Part shown: piece after piece, positions 1 through 10,849 of the stretch
Position numbering within the stretch: position 1 is the first letter of the stretch
Layout: every line of letters starts with the position of its first letter
DNA from: Nemertoderma westbladi
Taxonomy: Eukaryota > Xenacoelomorpha > Nemertodermatida > Nemertodermatidae
Assembly (NCBI GenBank): GCA_032718475.1
Contig: JAUCBJ010005426.1
Coordinates: 1-61,594, forward strand
Length of the DNA stretch: 61,594 nt
Direction: 5' to 3'
Program-made: the position numbers and the translations under genes
Notes under the pieces: model-generated
What the model was told of the DNA's origin: nothing
Seen by the model: only the letters and a program-made list of their open reading frames with translations
The model's database searches: none

Positions 1-20
1 TTCTACTGTGTAAGTATCCT

Positions 21-690
21 TTACTGCATTGTCAGTTTTGAGTTTCTCCCAGTCATAGTTGATTTGCTTGCTTGTTTGGTGGCTTTCAAACTGAGTCTGA
101 TCTCTGCAATCACAATTCTGTGGTCCGAACCAATTAGGTTGAACGAGCTGTATGCCGCGCAGTTGATCATGCTGTTTCTCCACCTTTTGTTTATAAGGAT
201 GTAATCCAGTTGTGCTTTGGTTCCATTAGGGTATTGAAAGGTCCATAGCTTCCCCATACTCTTTTCGAATATGATGTTTGTTGGTATCAAGTCACATTCT
301 TCCATTAGGTCTAAGAGTAAGCAGCCATTCCTGTTCGAACTGGTGTTATAGATGTAACCCTTGATGTTTTCTGGGCCAATTTGATCATTCAGGTCACTGT
401 GCAATGGCTTTGACGTTGTGTTTCGGAATGTCCTTTATAAGTCCAGTCAGATCTTCATAAAACTTGACTGATTGTTCTGGCTCTGATGCATTGGTTGGAC
501 TTGAACTGTGTCAACATATTACTGTTGTTTTGGGATTCCCATCAAATGTTGCATGCAATCATGACCCTGCAATTTATAGATTCGATGTTGTTTAGGTTAA
601 AGTGCAAATGGGCTTTAGCAGAATTCCTATTCCCCCAATTGATGATTTCTTTCTGCTGGGGTTAAAGATTTCCATCCAGCAGAAAGGGCT
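21..690 (-). pseudogene. LINE endonuclease fragment (middle and C-terminal part)
   Basis: Remnant of an APE-type endonuclease domain of a non-LTR retrotransposon. The stretch 21-404 is open for 127 residues and carries the late hallmarks of the fold: an LDYIL segment and a GSDHR motif whose His is the usual catalytic residue. Upstream (about 405-640) the same domain continues with a GGIGILL segment, a GNPKTTVI segment and an IPKHNV segment, but with an in-frame TGA and a one-base frame change next to the GDLN-like motif. The N-terminal part lies at 1746-1891, so an inserted repeat (about 691-1752) has split the domain. No reverse transcriptase follows within the window; it would lie off the left edge. 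The element is dead. Confidence 0.8.
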
Positions 691-1752
691 GCTAACTTCC
701 CTCCATTTCCAATGTGGGGCGAGCCACGAAGTGAGTGAGCCTTAGCGTAGTGGTACCATTAATCAACCTGTCGTTCTGTCGCGTTCAATTTTAAACGTTA
801 ATAACTCGGCCAAGCTTTGATGAAATCTATCCAAACTTGGTACACATGTTGTTTGGCAAAAGTTTAGAAATTTTCCAAGTAGAATTTCCGTGTGGCCTTC
901 GAGAAGCTAAGATAATAGCAGTTAATTAGTTAATTAAGTTGATTACTGTAAAAACACCATTTTCAACCTGAGTAAAATTAATGTTCTTAAAAATAATATT
1001 ATTATTTTATATGTAACCTAGGAAATTAGCTACATTTTTTCGCTGCAGCTTTAAGAGTGTACATTGATTTAATATTATTTCAATACCCATATTACTACAT
1101 CGGCATAAGATGCGTTGGCGTTGTATCACACATCTCCACATATCACACATCTCCACATAGATGTATCAACAGTTACTCGCACAGTTTCGAAACTTCGCAT
1201 AGTTATAACTGTATAAAGATCGTCAGTCTGCGTTTAGGAAAAATATTTTATGACAAAACAGGACAAGCGACGAGCGCAACGAGCGCAACGAGGCATATAA
1301 TGAAGACGAGTACTGCGTTGACTAAATTATTATATAAACCACCTGGCTTCACATATTGATCGCATCCCTAGTTATTATTATTATAAAGATCGTCCTAGCC
1401 TGCGTTTAAGAAATATATTTAAATACAAAACAGGACGAACGCAAATAGGCTTATAATGAAAACGAGTACTGCGTTTATTATATTCCTATAAACCACCTGG
1501 CTTTGCATATTTAACGTGCGATTGGAAATAAGTTCGTGCTACCCTTCCGTGGGTGGTAGATGTCGCGGTTATGTATTGGTGGTTGGGAAGGGTGGGGGGG
1601 GGGGGGGGGGGGGGGAGATTTGATTTGATTTGCTTTGATTGATTGGTGGTGTGGGTAAATTTCTCAAAACCTGATTTTGTGATACAGTCGCTCAATTTTA
1701 ATTTGTATCTAATAACTGGGCCTCGTGCTGCGCGAAGGCCCCACGAACGTGT
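691..1752. mobile_element. Dispersed repeat, left copy of the window-end inverted pair
   Basis: From 891 to 1752 this is the reverse complement of 60235-61594, with long identical runs around the CTGCAGC-containing stretch near 1045 and the CGTGCTGCGCGAAG end near 1728. It sits inside the LINE endonuclease domain, which fixes its approximate borders. It carries a poly-G run of about two dozen bases near 1594-1617; the other copy has a poly-C run at the matching place. The right copy has about 500 extra bases (about 61015-61515) that this copy lacks. The end sequence CCCCACGAACGTG recurs at 8592-8604. No coding capacity is visible. Superfamily unresolved. Confidence 0.75.
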
Positions 1753-1891
1753 CATTGTACTGCATGACAGTGTCTTCATGACAAATCCGATGTTCTTGGT
1801 TACTGATGATGTCGATGTTACATTCTATTGCCAGAGCTACCATGTCACCCTGTTTGCTATGAACTTTCAGTGTGCGTGCGTTCAGTAGCAA
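1746..1891 (-). pseudogene. LINE endonuclease fragment (N-terminal part)
   Basis: Reading on the minus strand, about 45 residues resemble the start of an APE-type LINE endonuclease: a LLNARTL start, then a CNIDIIS segment followed by QEHR, where Glu is the usual metal-binding residue. Coding similarity stops at the inserted repeat, and the rest of the domain resumes at about 690 on the far side. This is therefore the 5' half of one interrupted copy. Confidence 0.7.
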
Positions 1892-2088
1892 TCTTTTAGA
1901 GTTTTTTTACATATAATTTTTCACATTTATTTTTACATTTTTTCATTCAATCCTAAATGAATTACACTATTGACTCACTTTTTTTGCATGTTATGGCCAC
2001 TTTTCTGTATATTGCGCCTGTACAGTGTAGTGTGTATAATATTTGGTTACAGTTACACAATGCTCTAGAACTCTATTAGGATTCTAAC

Positions 2089-2745
2089 CTGTGTAGCTGG
2101 TGAGAAATTGACTCCACAATCGGGGCAGTTTATATCGGAGGTGACCTCTAACTGCAGACCGGGTATGACAGACAACCCAGACTGCAGATCAGGTATGGCA
2201 GACAACCTGGACTGCAGACCAGGTATGTCAGACAACCCTGACTGCAGATCAGGTATGGCAGACAACCCTGACTGCAGATCAGGTATGGCAGACAACCCTG
2301 ACTGGAGATCAGGTATGGCAGACAACCTGGACTGTAGACCGGGTATGTCAGACATCCCCGACTGCAGATCAGGTATGGCAGACAACCTAGACTGCTGACT
2401 CTCTCCCGTGGCAGACAACCCGGACTGCACACTCGTCTCCTCCATGACGTCATCCACGACGGGACCACCGGCCATCCCGTCGCCGTCCACCGTCACCGCG
2501 TAGAAGTGTCGCCCCGTCGTCCCGACAACGGCCGAGGGACTCGTAACCGAATCCGTACTCCCGGAGAGTTGGAACCCCGGGGTGTCCGAAGTCGGCGATC
2601 GTGTCTCGGACTCCAGGAATACCTGTGTATCCGAACTGGGGGATCGGATATCCGATCGGCCCTCCGACTCGAGCCCGCTGTCCACTGCCGCTGCCGTCCG
2701 TTCCATCGGACTGCAGTCCCTGACGACTGCGGGGTCCCGGGGTCC
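2089..2745 (-). CDS. Exon 7 of the large minus-strand gene (10-residue repeat exon)
   Basis: Internal exon of 657 nt, phase 0 at both ends. The acceptor is TTTTTATTTTAG at 2746-2757 and the donor is CAG|GTTAG at 2089/2088. It encodes 219 residues: an acidic, Ser-rich start with two similar RSP(S/T)SDT segments, a segment around HFYAVTVDGDGM, then about nine copies of a ten-residue repeat (LQSGLSAIPD type), then a CPDCG motif just before the donor that could begin a zinc-binding domain continued in a later exon. It joins in phase to exon 6 (8259-8465). GC content is much higher than in the flanking introns, which supports real coding. The protein is not recognised. No following exon was found in 1-2088. 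Confidence 0.7.
2148..2400 (-). repeat. In-frame 30-bp coding minisatellite
   Basis: Tandem 30-bp units (ACTGCAGATCAGGTATGGCA as the first 20 bases, plus strand), about eight to nine copies, exactly ten codons each. Variation among units is mostly substitutions (Gly/Arg, Ala/Asp, Asp/Gly); no length change breaks the frame. That is what a translated repeat looks like, unlike the non-coding arrays elsewhere in the window. Confidence 0.85.
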
Positions 2746-3240
2746 CTAAAATAAAAATAACCACATTTGAATATGAAAACCGTTTTCAATTTCACCAATA
2801 ATTTGCTTCGCATGTTGAAAAACATCGATATATCGCGAGTTTAAAAATATATCTCGAGGAAAAATATCAATAGTAGTAAAATTGGCAACTGTATAATTTT
2901 CGAAATGAAACACTAGCTACCAATGAAAACCCTAGCTAGTTCCATAGAAACTAAAATACAAATTATTTTTGTAAAAACACTATATTAGCTACCATTGAAA
3001 ACTCTAGGAAACTATAGTCTTATTTAAAAAAATAAATATTTTTCAAGTCTCGATATTTTTCACAATACCACGGAAAGGAACAGGTTTCAGATGAGGCGTT
3101 TCATAAACAAAACAATAAATTAAAGATACTAAATTTCATTCGCGTCCACTTTATTTTTGTCACTATCTGACATTTGGAGACGCTAAAATGGGTCTTTTTT
3201 TTCATTTTCAGGACTTTCATCAATGTTTTTTTTAATTAGA
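2746..3240. other. Intron 6, 3' part
   Basis: AT-rich intron of the large gene. At about 3072-3118 there is one diverged relic of the 68-bp unit that forms the array at 22385-24245 (GGAAAGGAACAGGTT followed by an ACAAAACAATAAA end). Nothing else is supported. Confidence 0.6.
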
Positions 3241-6200
3241 TTAGACCGCGTTCACACTACTAGGGGTGTCCAGGAATTCCGTTCCGGCCGGAATTGCCGG
3301 AATGGGGTCGATTCCGGCCGGAATTTTACCGGAAATACTTTACTAGGTAGCTAACTAGTTTGATAGTTGCAATTAGTTTGTTAATTTATTATCAAAATTT
3401 ATATATTTTTTAAACATTTCAACACTTGCAATAAGGGAAAATTCACTACCACCCCGTTTTTTAAAGTGATTTCAGTCTTGATGGGTATGTATCTACTATA
3501 TGCATGCAACACATTTCCAAAAAAGAATTTCGCCGGATAATCAAACTAAAATGATCCCGCCAGCTGTTACACCTACTGCTGCAGTATTCATAATATTCAC
3601 AACAAACTGTTTTAATTTACATTAACTACTGTAATTAAACATCTTGTCGTTCCGAACTGAACTTTGTATGAAATGCATTAACGACTTGTTTTTACAATTT
3701 GCTTATGACACTTATATAGTTTGATTTTACAATATTTTACTTTGATTTAATTATTAAATAAAATGATATTATTATTGGTATTGTCCAACATAACATAGTG
3801 TTACCACTATAACTTTACAGCTTCGCTTATTTCCATGGGGGGGTCCTTTTCCTCTATGATACTTGGTTACAAATACACTACGCTAACCTAAAACCAATAT
3901 AAATCGTTATTACACAACGTACAGGTCCTGCGCCTTATGGTACTGTGATATTAGGACCTGGGTCATTAGCGTTAGGTCCTGGGTCATTAGCGTTAGGTCC
4001 TGGGTCATTAGCGTTAGGTCCTGGGTCATTAGCGTTAGGTCCTGGGTCATTAGCGTTAGGTCCTGGGTCATTATAGGTTAGGTCCTGGGTCATTAGCGTT
4101 AGGTCCTGGGTCATTAGCGTTAGGTTCTGGGTCATTATCGTTAGATCCTGGGTCATTAGTGTTAGGTCCTGGGTCATTAGCGTTAGGTCCTGCGACATTA
4201 GCGTTAGGTCCTAGGTCATTAGCGTTAGGTCCTGGGTCATTAGCGTTAGGTCCTGCGACATTAGCGTTGGATCCTGGGTCGTTAGTGTTAGGTCCTGGGT
4301 CATTAGCGTTAGGTCCTGGGTCATTAGCGTTAGGTCCTAGGTCATTAGCGTTAGGTCCTGGGTCATTAGCGTTAGGTCCTAGGTCATTAGCGTTAGGTCC
4401 TGGGTCATTAGCGTTAGGTCCTGGGTCATTAGCGTTAGGTCCTGAGTCATTATCGTTAGGTTCTGGGTCATTGGCGTTAGATCTTGGGTCATTGGCGTTA
4501 GGTCCTGGGCCATTAGCGTTAGGTCCTGCGACATTAGCGTTAGGTCCTATGTCATTAGCGTTAGGTCCTGTGTCATTAGGGTTAGGTCCTGGGTCATTAG
4601 CGTTAGGTCCTGGGTCATTAGCGTTAGGTCCTGGGTCATTAGCGTTAGGTCCTGGGTCATTCGCGTTAGGTCATTAACATTAGGTCCTGGGTCATTAGCG
4701 TTAGGTCCTTGGTCATTAGCGTTAGGTCCTGGGTCATTAGCGTTAGGTCCTTGGTCATTGGCGTTAGGTCCTGGGTCATTAGCGTTGGGTCCTGGGTCAT
4801 TAGCGTTAAGTCCTGGGTCATTAGCGTTAGGTCCTGGGTCATTAACGTTAGGTCCTTGGTCATTAGCGTTAGGTCCTGGGTCATTAGCGTTAGGTCCTGG
4901 GTCATTAGCGTTAGGTCCTGGGTCATTCGCGTTAGGTCATTAACATTAGGTCCTGGGTCATTGGCGTTAGGTCCTTGGTCATTAGCGTTAGGTCCTGGGT
5001 CATTAGCGTTAGGTCCTTGGTCGTTGGCGTTAGGTCCTGGGTCATTAGCGTTAGGTCCTGGGTCATTAACGTTAGGTCCTTGGTCATTAGCGTTAGGTCC
5101 TGGGTTATTAGCGTTAGGTCCTGGGTCATTAGCGTTAGGTCCTGGGTCATTCGCGTTGGGTCGTTGGCGTTAGGTCCTGGGTCATTAGCGTTAGGTCCTT
5201 GGTCATTAGCGTTAGGTCCTGGGTCATTAGCGTTAGGTCCTTGGTCATTGGCGTTAGGTCCTGGGTCATTAGCGTTAGGTCCTGGGTCATTAGCGTTAAG
5301 TCCTGGGTCATTAGCGTTAGGTCCTGGGTCATTGGCGTTGGGTCCTGGGTCATTAGCGTTAGGTCCTTGGTCATTGGCGTTAGGTCCTGGGTCATTAGCG
5401 TTAGGTCCTGGGTCATTAGCGTTAAGTCCTGGGTCATTAGCGTTAGGTCCTGGGTCATTAGCGTTAGGTCCTTGGTCATTAGCGTTAGGTCCTGGGTTAG
5501 TGTTAGGTCCTGCGTCATTAGCGTTAGGTCCTGGATCATTAGCGTTAGGTCCTGGGTCATTAGCGTTAAGTCCTGGGTCATTAGCGTTAGGTCCTAGGTC
5601 ATTAGCGTTAGGTCCTGGGTCATTAGAGGTTAGGTCCTGGGTCATTAGCGTTAGGTCCTGGGTCATTGTCGTTAGGTTCTGGGTCATTGGCGTTAGATCT
5701 TGGGTCATTGGCGTTAGGTCCTGGGCCATTAGCGTTAGGTCCTGCGACATTAGCGTTAGGTCCTGGGTCATTAGCGTTAGGTCCTTGGTCATTGGCGTTA
5801 GGTCCTGGGTCATTAGCGTTAGGTCCTGGGTCATTAGCGTTAGGTCCTGGGTCATTAGCGTTAGGTCCTGGGTCATTCGCGTTAGGTCATTAACATTAGG
5901 TCCTGGGTCATTAGCGTTAGGTCCTGGGTCATTGGCGTTAGGTCCTGGGTCATTAGCGTTAGGTCCTGGGTCATTAGCGTTAAGTCCTGGGTCATTAGCT
6001 TTATGTCCTGGGTCATTAGCGTTAGGTCCTGGGTCATTAGCGTTAGGTCCTGGGTCATTCGCGTTGGGTCGTTGGCGTTAGGTCCTGGGTCATTAGCGTT
6101 AGGTCCTTGGTCATTAGCGTTAGGTCCTGGGTCATTAGCGTTAGGTCCTTGGTCATTGGCGTTAGGTCCTGGGTCATTAGCGTTAGGTCCTGGGTCATTA

Positions 6201-8138
6201 GCGTTAAGTCCTGGGTCATTAGCGTTAGGTCCTGGGTCATTGGCGTTGGGTCCTGGGTCATTAGCGTTAGGTCCTTGGTCATTGGCGTTAGGTCCTGGGT
6301 CATTAGCGTTAGGTCCTGGGTCATTAGCGTTAAGTCCTGGGTCATTAGCGTTAGGTCCTGGGTCATTAGCGTTAGGTCCTTGGTCATTAGCGTTAGGTCC
6401 TGGGTCATTAGCGTTAGGTCCTTGGTCATTGGCGTTAGGTCCTGGGTCATTAGCGTTAGGTCCTGGGTCATTAGCGTTAAGTCCTGGGTCATTAGCGTTA
6501 GGTCCTGGGTCATTAGCGTTAGGTCCTGGGTCATTAGCGTTAGGTCCTGGGTCATTGGCGTTAGGTCCTGGGTCATTAGCGTTAGGTCCTGGGTCATTAG
6601 CGTTAAGTCCTGGGTCATTAGCGTTAGGTCCTGGGTCATTAGCGTTAGGTCCTGCGTCATTAGCGTTAGGTCCTGGGTCATTAGCGTTAGGTCCTGGGTC
6701 ATTAGCGTTAAGTCCTGGGTCATTAGCGTTAGGTCCTAGGTCATTAGCGTTAGGTCCTGGGTCATTAGAGGTTAGGTCCTGGGTCATTAGCGTTAGGTCC
6801 TGGGTCATTATCGTTAGGTTCTGGGTCATTGGCGTTAGATCTTGGGTCATTGGCGTTAGGTCCTGGGCCATTAACGTTAGGTCCTGCGACATTAGCGTTA
6901 GGTCCTATGTCATTAGCGTTAGGTCCTGTGTCATTAGGGTTAGGTCCTGGGTCATTAGCGTTAGGTCCTGGGTCATTAGCGTTAGGTCCTGGGTCATTAG
7001 CGTTAGGTCCTGGGTCATTCGCGTTAGGTCATTAACATTAGGTCCTGGGTCATTAGCGTTAGGTCCTGGGTCATTGGCGTTAGGTCCTGGGTCATTAGCG
7101 TTAGGTCCTGGGTCATTAGCGTTAAGTCCTGGGTCATTAGCTTTAGGTCCTGGGTCATTAGCGTTAGGTCCTGGGTCATTAGCGTTAGGTCCTGGGTCAT
7201 TAGCGTTAGGTCCTGGGTCATTAACGTTAGGTCCTGGGTCATTAACGTTAGGTCCTGGGTCATTAGCGTTAGGTCCTAGGTCATTAGCTTTAGGTCCTTA
7301 GCTTTAGGTCCTGGGTCATTAGCGTTAGGTCCTGGCTCATTAGCGTTAGGTCCTGGGTCATTATCGTTAGGTCCTAGGTCATTAGCGTTAGGTCCTGGGT
7401 CATTAGCGTTAGGTCCTGGGTCATTAGCGTTAGGTCCTGGGTCATTAGCGTTAGGTCCTGGGTCATTAGCGTTAGGTCCTAGGTCATTAGCGTTAGGTCC
7501 TGGGTCATTAGCGTTAGGTCCTGGGTCATTAGCGTTAGGTCCTGGGTCATTAGCGTTAGGTCCTGGGTCAATAGCGTTAGGTCTTGGGTCATTAGCGTTA
7601 GAACATTTACTATATTTTGACTCTCGTTTTTTGTTTTGGTTCGAATAAAATGTCACTGTAACATGCTCCTTATTTTCCCTAACTACACTAGGATATTGCC
7701 CCAAAGGACCCGACTAATGATATGAGGCCTAACTTTTGATCAAGGTTAAAGGTTTTTTGAAAAAAAAAATTAATGCCCTTTAAAGACGAAGTACTCCCCT
7801 ACCCAATAATCAATTTATCTTCCTGGGTCCACTCCTCCTACGCTTCCCAAAGTGTAAGGTGCTGAAGTAGTAAAATAAAAAAAATTTCACAGAAATTATA
7901 AAGTTTCATGGGTCATTTAGTGTATTTCAATAATTATACAAAATTCCGGTTCCGGTCGGAATCAAAATATCGATCCCTGGATCCCTGGGCAAAGTCAAAA
8001 GAAAGAAAATAAATTTAGCTAACAATAATGAATAATAATACATTATACATAAGGGCATTCTAGAAAAAAATATATTTCATGTGATGTGTTTAACATTTTG
8101 TCTTTTGACTTTGACTCGGTAGTGTGAACGCGGCCTAA
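3241..8138. mobile_element. TIR-bounded element carrying the 21-bp satellite
   Basis: A 20-bp terminal inverted repeat (TTAGRCCGCGTTCACACTAC) matches 19 of 20 positions between 3241-3260 and the reverse complement of 8119-8138. Both ends also hold CCGGAAT-type motifs just inside (about 3275-3335 and 7945-7960). No transposase is present; the interior is mainly the 21-bp array. I cannot resolve a clean target-site duplication, so the superfamily is open. It lies wholly in intron 6. It may be a non-autonomous DNA transposon inside which a minisatellite expanded. Confidence 0.55.
3951..7603. repeat. 21-bp satellite array
   Basis: About 170 units of GGTCCTGGGTCATTAGCGTT plus A. Because 21 is a multiple of three, four of the six frames stay open over long stretches (TQDLTLM, DPGPNAN, ALGPGSL and VISVRSW patterns); these are not genes. 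A longer-range repeat is visible: the marker GGTCATTCGCGTTAGGTCAT occurs near 4655, 4921, 5873 and 7014, the last two about 1.14 kb apart with similar intervening order. On the host gene's strand each unit reads CTAACGCTAATGACCCAG|GAC, resembling a branch point and 3' splice site. Confidence 0.95.
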
Positions 8139-8258
8139 ATTAATAATATACAGTACAAATTATTTTTTGATGATAATCATATTTGATGTGATTTTAATTA
8201 AGCAATCAAGTAATTTAATTGATAAAAAAATCAAATAAATAATATAAATTAAAATTAC

Positions 8259-8465
8259 CTGTGGTTCCAAGGGGAACGGTTCTGTGCTGCCAGCACCATC
8301 TAGCGCTCCATCTAGGTTATCGTAGAACAGAGGCACCTGTCTGTCAGCGGTACCCCAATCGATTTTACTACCGGTATTTCTGTCCTTCAGACAACTTCGG
8401 GGAAATGTTAAGGACCGTGATCGGGCAGACGTCTCATTGAGGTCATCGTTATTCCGTTGCCATGG
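8259..8465 (-). CDS. Exon 6 of the large minus-strand gene
   Basis: Internal exon of 207 nt (69 codons), phase 0 at both ends. The acceptor is TCATTGCAG next to 8465 and the donor is CCACAG|GTAATT at 8259/8258. It encodes a polar segment (begins PWQRNNDDLNE, ends STEPFPLEPQ) with Ser/Arg-rich stretches (SARSRSLTFPRS) and an acidic patch. It reads in phase into exon 7, and in phase from exon 5 if exon 5 uses the donor at 20808. No domain recognised. Confidence 0.65.
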
Positions 8466-9941
8466 CTGCAATGATTGTATTTATTGGTTAGTGTTGGTAT
8501 GAGTTAATATTTTTTAAAGATACGGAAATACCTCTCGAACTTTTGACTCAAGATCAAATCGAACTTATCAAGTTCGCTTGCGGCGCGACGCCCCACGAAC
8601 GTGTTAAATACAAGCTCTAATTACTATGAACCTAGCCGAATAAAAAAGGCGGGGATAATTTATGTTTCAAAACAGGGTTTACACAAGCCGACAACTATGG
8701 AACTATGTATGGCATACTTTCAGGTTTTTAATTCACTAGAATTTTTGGATCGATAATAATATTATTGCAAAAATCATATATTTATATTGCAATAAAGTTT
8801 ATAATTTTGCGAAAAAATTAATATTACTGCAAAAGAATAAGTTTATTGCATATGAGGTAAAACTAATTTTATTGCCATAAAATTAATAATGTTGCGAAAA
8901 AAATAAAATTAATATTGTTCATGCAAAAAAATAATTTTATTTTGATATAATAAATAATATTATTGTAAATTTATTTTGATAAAATGAATAATATTATTGT
9001 AAATTTATTTTGATAAAATTAATAATATTATTGTGAAAAAGTAAGTTGTAACAAGTTGAAAAGAAACGTAAAAGATTTCCCCGATAATTGACAAAATGCA
9101 GACTTCAGTATCACCGATTTTGCAGTGTCACCATCCCAAATTTCCAATCCCTTATATCAAAATACTGAAATACCAGTACCAGTACCGACACGACACGGCA
9201 CCCACAGTTCACTTTTGCACACGGTAGGCAGTAGGCCTAGGGTCTGACGGTACAGGTAGGCCTAGTCCTGTAGTCTGTACCAACACGCAGGACCACGTTT
9301 TTGAGATTGTATTTCTGTATTATTGACCTTGCTTTTCAGCTAGCTATTACTGTATTACCGTACGGTAGGCCTACCTGATTACTGTAGCCTATTACCGGTA
9401 CGCGGTACCGTACTGCAGTAGTAGGCCTACTGCCGTATCGCATATCTACCGTACCATACATACATCTGTACATGCATACTGGCATACCGGTACCTGATTT
9501 ATAAGTCAGGAAGTAGTAAGAAGTAGGACTAATTGAAACCGTGGGATGTGAGTCCGAGCCCTTATTTATAACTGTGGATCTTCTTTTGACAGTCTGGGTA
9601 CTCGTACTGCTGCACCCGCCTGGACTGGCAACTGGCTTTTAAAAACAGCTGTATTTAATTTACTTGTCTGCCTGTAGCAGTAGCAGTGTAGGCTAGTGTA
9701 GGATGTGCCTACTTCATACTTGCTGACTGAATCACTTAAACAAAGGTAGGTCTGAATTTATGAATATTTAACGGTCAGACGGTAGTCTGGTAGTTGTATA
9801 TGCGAGCATTGTGCATTGTGAGCAAACGTACTCGCATTGTGAGCAGACGTACTCATATGCGACTTTTAAATAATTACCGGTGTGCTATTATCAGATTATT
9901 GTGGATTGCCTTTAAGCAGTTAAGTGTGTAATTAGACCGAA
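8466..9941. other. Intron 5 / PSMA4 upstream region
   Basis: Near 8585-8604 lies a short CGCGACGCCCCACGAACGTG segment shared with the window-end repeats. From 8740 to 9050 the DNA is very AT-rich, with three tandem copies of a 34-bp unit (AATTTATTTTGATAAAAT start) at about 8935-9040. From 9220 to 9480 it is rich in TAGGCCTA, ACCGGT and GGTACC palindromes. A near-duplicate of about 20 bp (GTGAGCAAACGTACTC / GTGAGCAGACGTACTC) lies at 9818-9855. The PSMA4 promoter must lie here, but no TATA box or start element can be assigned. Confidence 0.5.
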
Positions 9942-10694
9942 ATGTCGCGTCGCTATGACTCCCGTACCACTATGTTCTCCCCAGAGGGGCGCCTCTACCA
10001 GGTGGAATACGCGATGGAAGCAATTGGGAACGCGGGAACATGTCTGGGAATACTCGCTAAAGACGGTATTCTACTCGCCTGCGAGAAACGCATCACAAAC
10101 AAACTCCTAGACGAGATATTCGAGACGGAGAAACTCTACCGTCTGAGCCCCAACATGGTCTGCAGCGTGGCTGGGATCACAAGTGACGCCAACACGCTGG
10201 TTAACGAGCTGAGACTGATCGCGCAACGCTACCAACTGAACTACCAGGAATCGATGCCGTGCGAGCAACTTGTGGCCTCCATGTGCGACGTTAAGCAAGC
10301 GTACACGCAGTTCGGAGGTAAGCGACCATTCGGTGTGTCGCTACTGTACGCGGGATGGGACCATCACTTCGGTTTACAGTTGTACCAATCCGACCCCAGT
10401 GGGAACTACAGCGGCTGGAAGGCCACCTGTATAGGGGCGAACAACGCGCAAGCCATCAGCTCGTTGGACAGCGATTACAAGTCCGATATGAGTCTGCAGG
10501 AAGCAATTCCTCTAGCAATCAAGGTCATGTACAAGATTATGGATCAGAACAAACTCACGGCGGAGAAGTTGGAGATTGCAACGGTTACGAGGACCGATGA
10601 AGGGACCACGGAGATGACTATAATCCCCAGGGAAACCGTCGCTGAACTTATCACCAAACGAGAACAGGAAATCGCTCAAGAAACTCAAAAGTAG
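9942..10694 (+). CDS. PSMA4: 20S proteasome subunit alpha type-4
   Basis: Encodes 250 residues, slightly shorter than the roughly 260 of vertebrate PSMA4. The protein is one of seven alpha subunits forming the outer rings of the 20S proteasome; it is structural and gating, not catalytic. The N-terminus [20 protein letters not shown] matches the proteasome alpha-subunit signature region, and [55 protein letters not shown] and QSDPSGNY are strongly conserved PSMA4 blocks. The acidic/basic C-terminal tail is shortened. The start is the first ATG of the conserved N-terminus. The gene has no introns here, is fully open and lies inside intron 5 of the minus-strand gene, in opposite orientation. It could be the working gene or a retrocopy; no poly-A tract is seen after the stop. 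Confidence 0.95.
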   Translation: MSRRYDSRTTMFSPEGRLYQVEYAMEAIGNAGTCLGILAKDGILLACEKRITNKLLDEIFETEKLYRLSPNMVCSVAGITSDANTLVNELRLIAQRYQLNYQESMPCEQLVASMCDVKQAYTQFGGKRPFGVSLLYAGWDHHFGLQLYQSDPSGNYSGWKATCIGANNAQAISSLDSDYKSDMSLQEAIPLAIKVMYKIMDQNKLTAEKLEIATVTRTDEGTTEMTIIPRETVAELITKREQEIAQETQK

Positions 10695-10849
10695 CATTAT
10701 TATTCGTAATTCATCCAACTTAAGGAACTTTAAATGAACTTTATAAAGCGAGTTTTCTTTCTATTATTATAATATTATAAATATATTATTTGTGCTACTC
10801 CGTGCGGACGAGTTGTAATAGAGAGTTGTACACTATATTTTGTCAATTT

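Noticed and set aside
4575-4590. Telomere-type TTAGGGTTAGG in the 21-bp array
   Set aside because: It occurs only as a single-base variant of the local unit and is not a run of TTAGGG, so it is not an interstitial telomere.
3935-7704. Very long open frames (up to 432 codons) in the 21-bp array on both strands
   Set aside because: The period is a multiple of three and lacks stops in four frames, so the frames follow automatically. Products are pure repeats, overlap one another on both strands and have no family resemblance.
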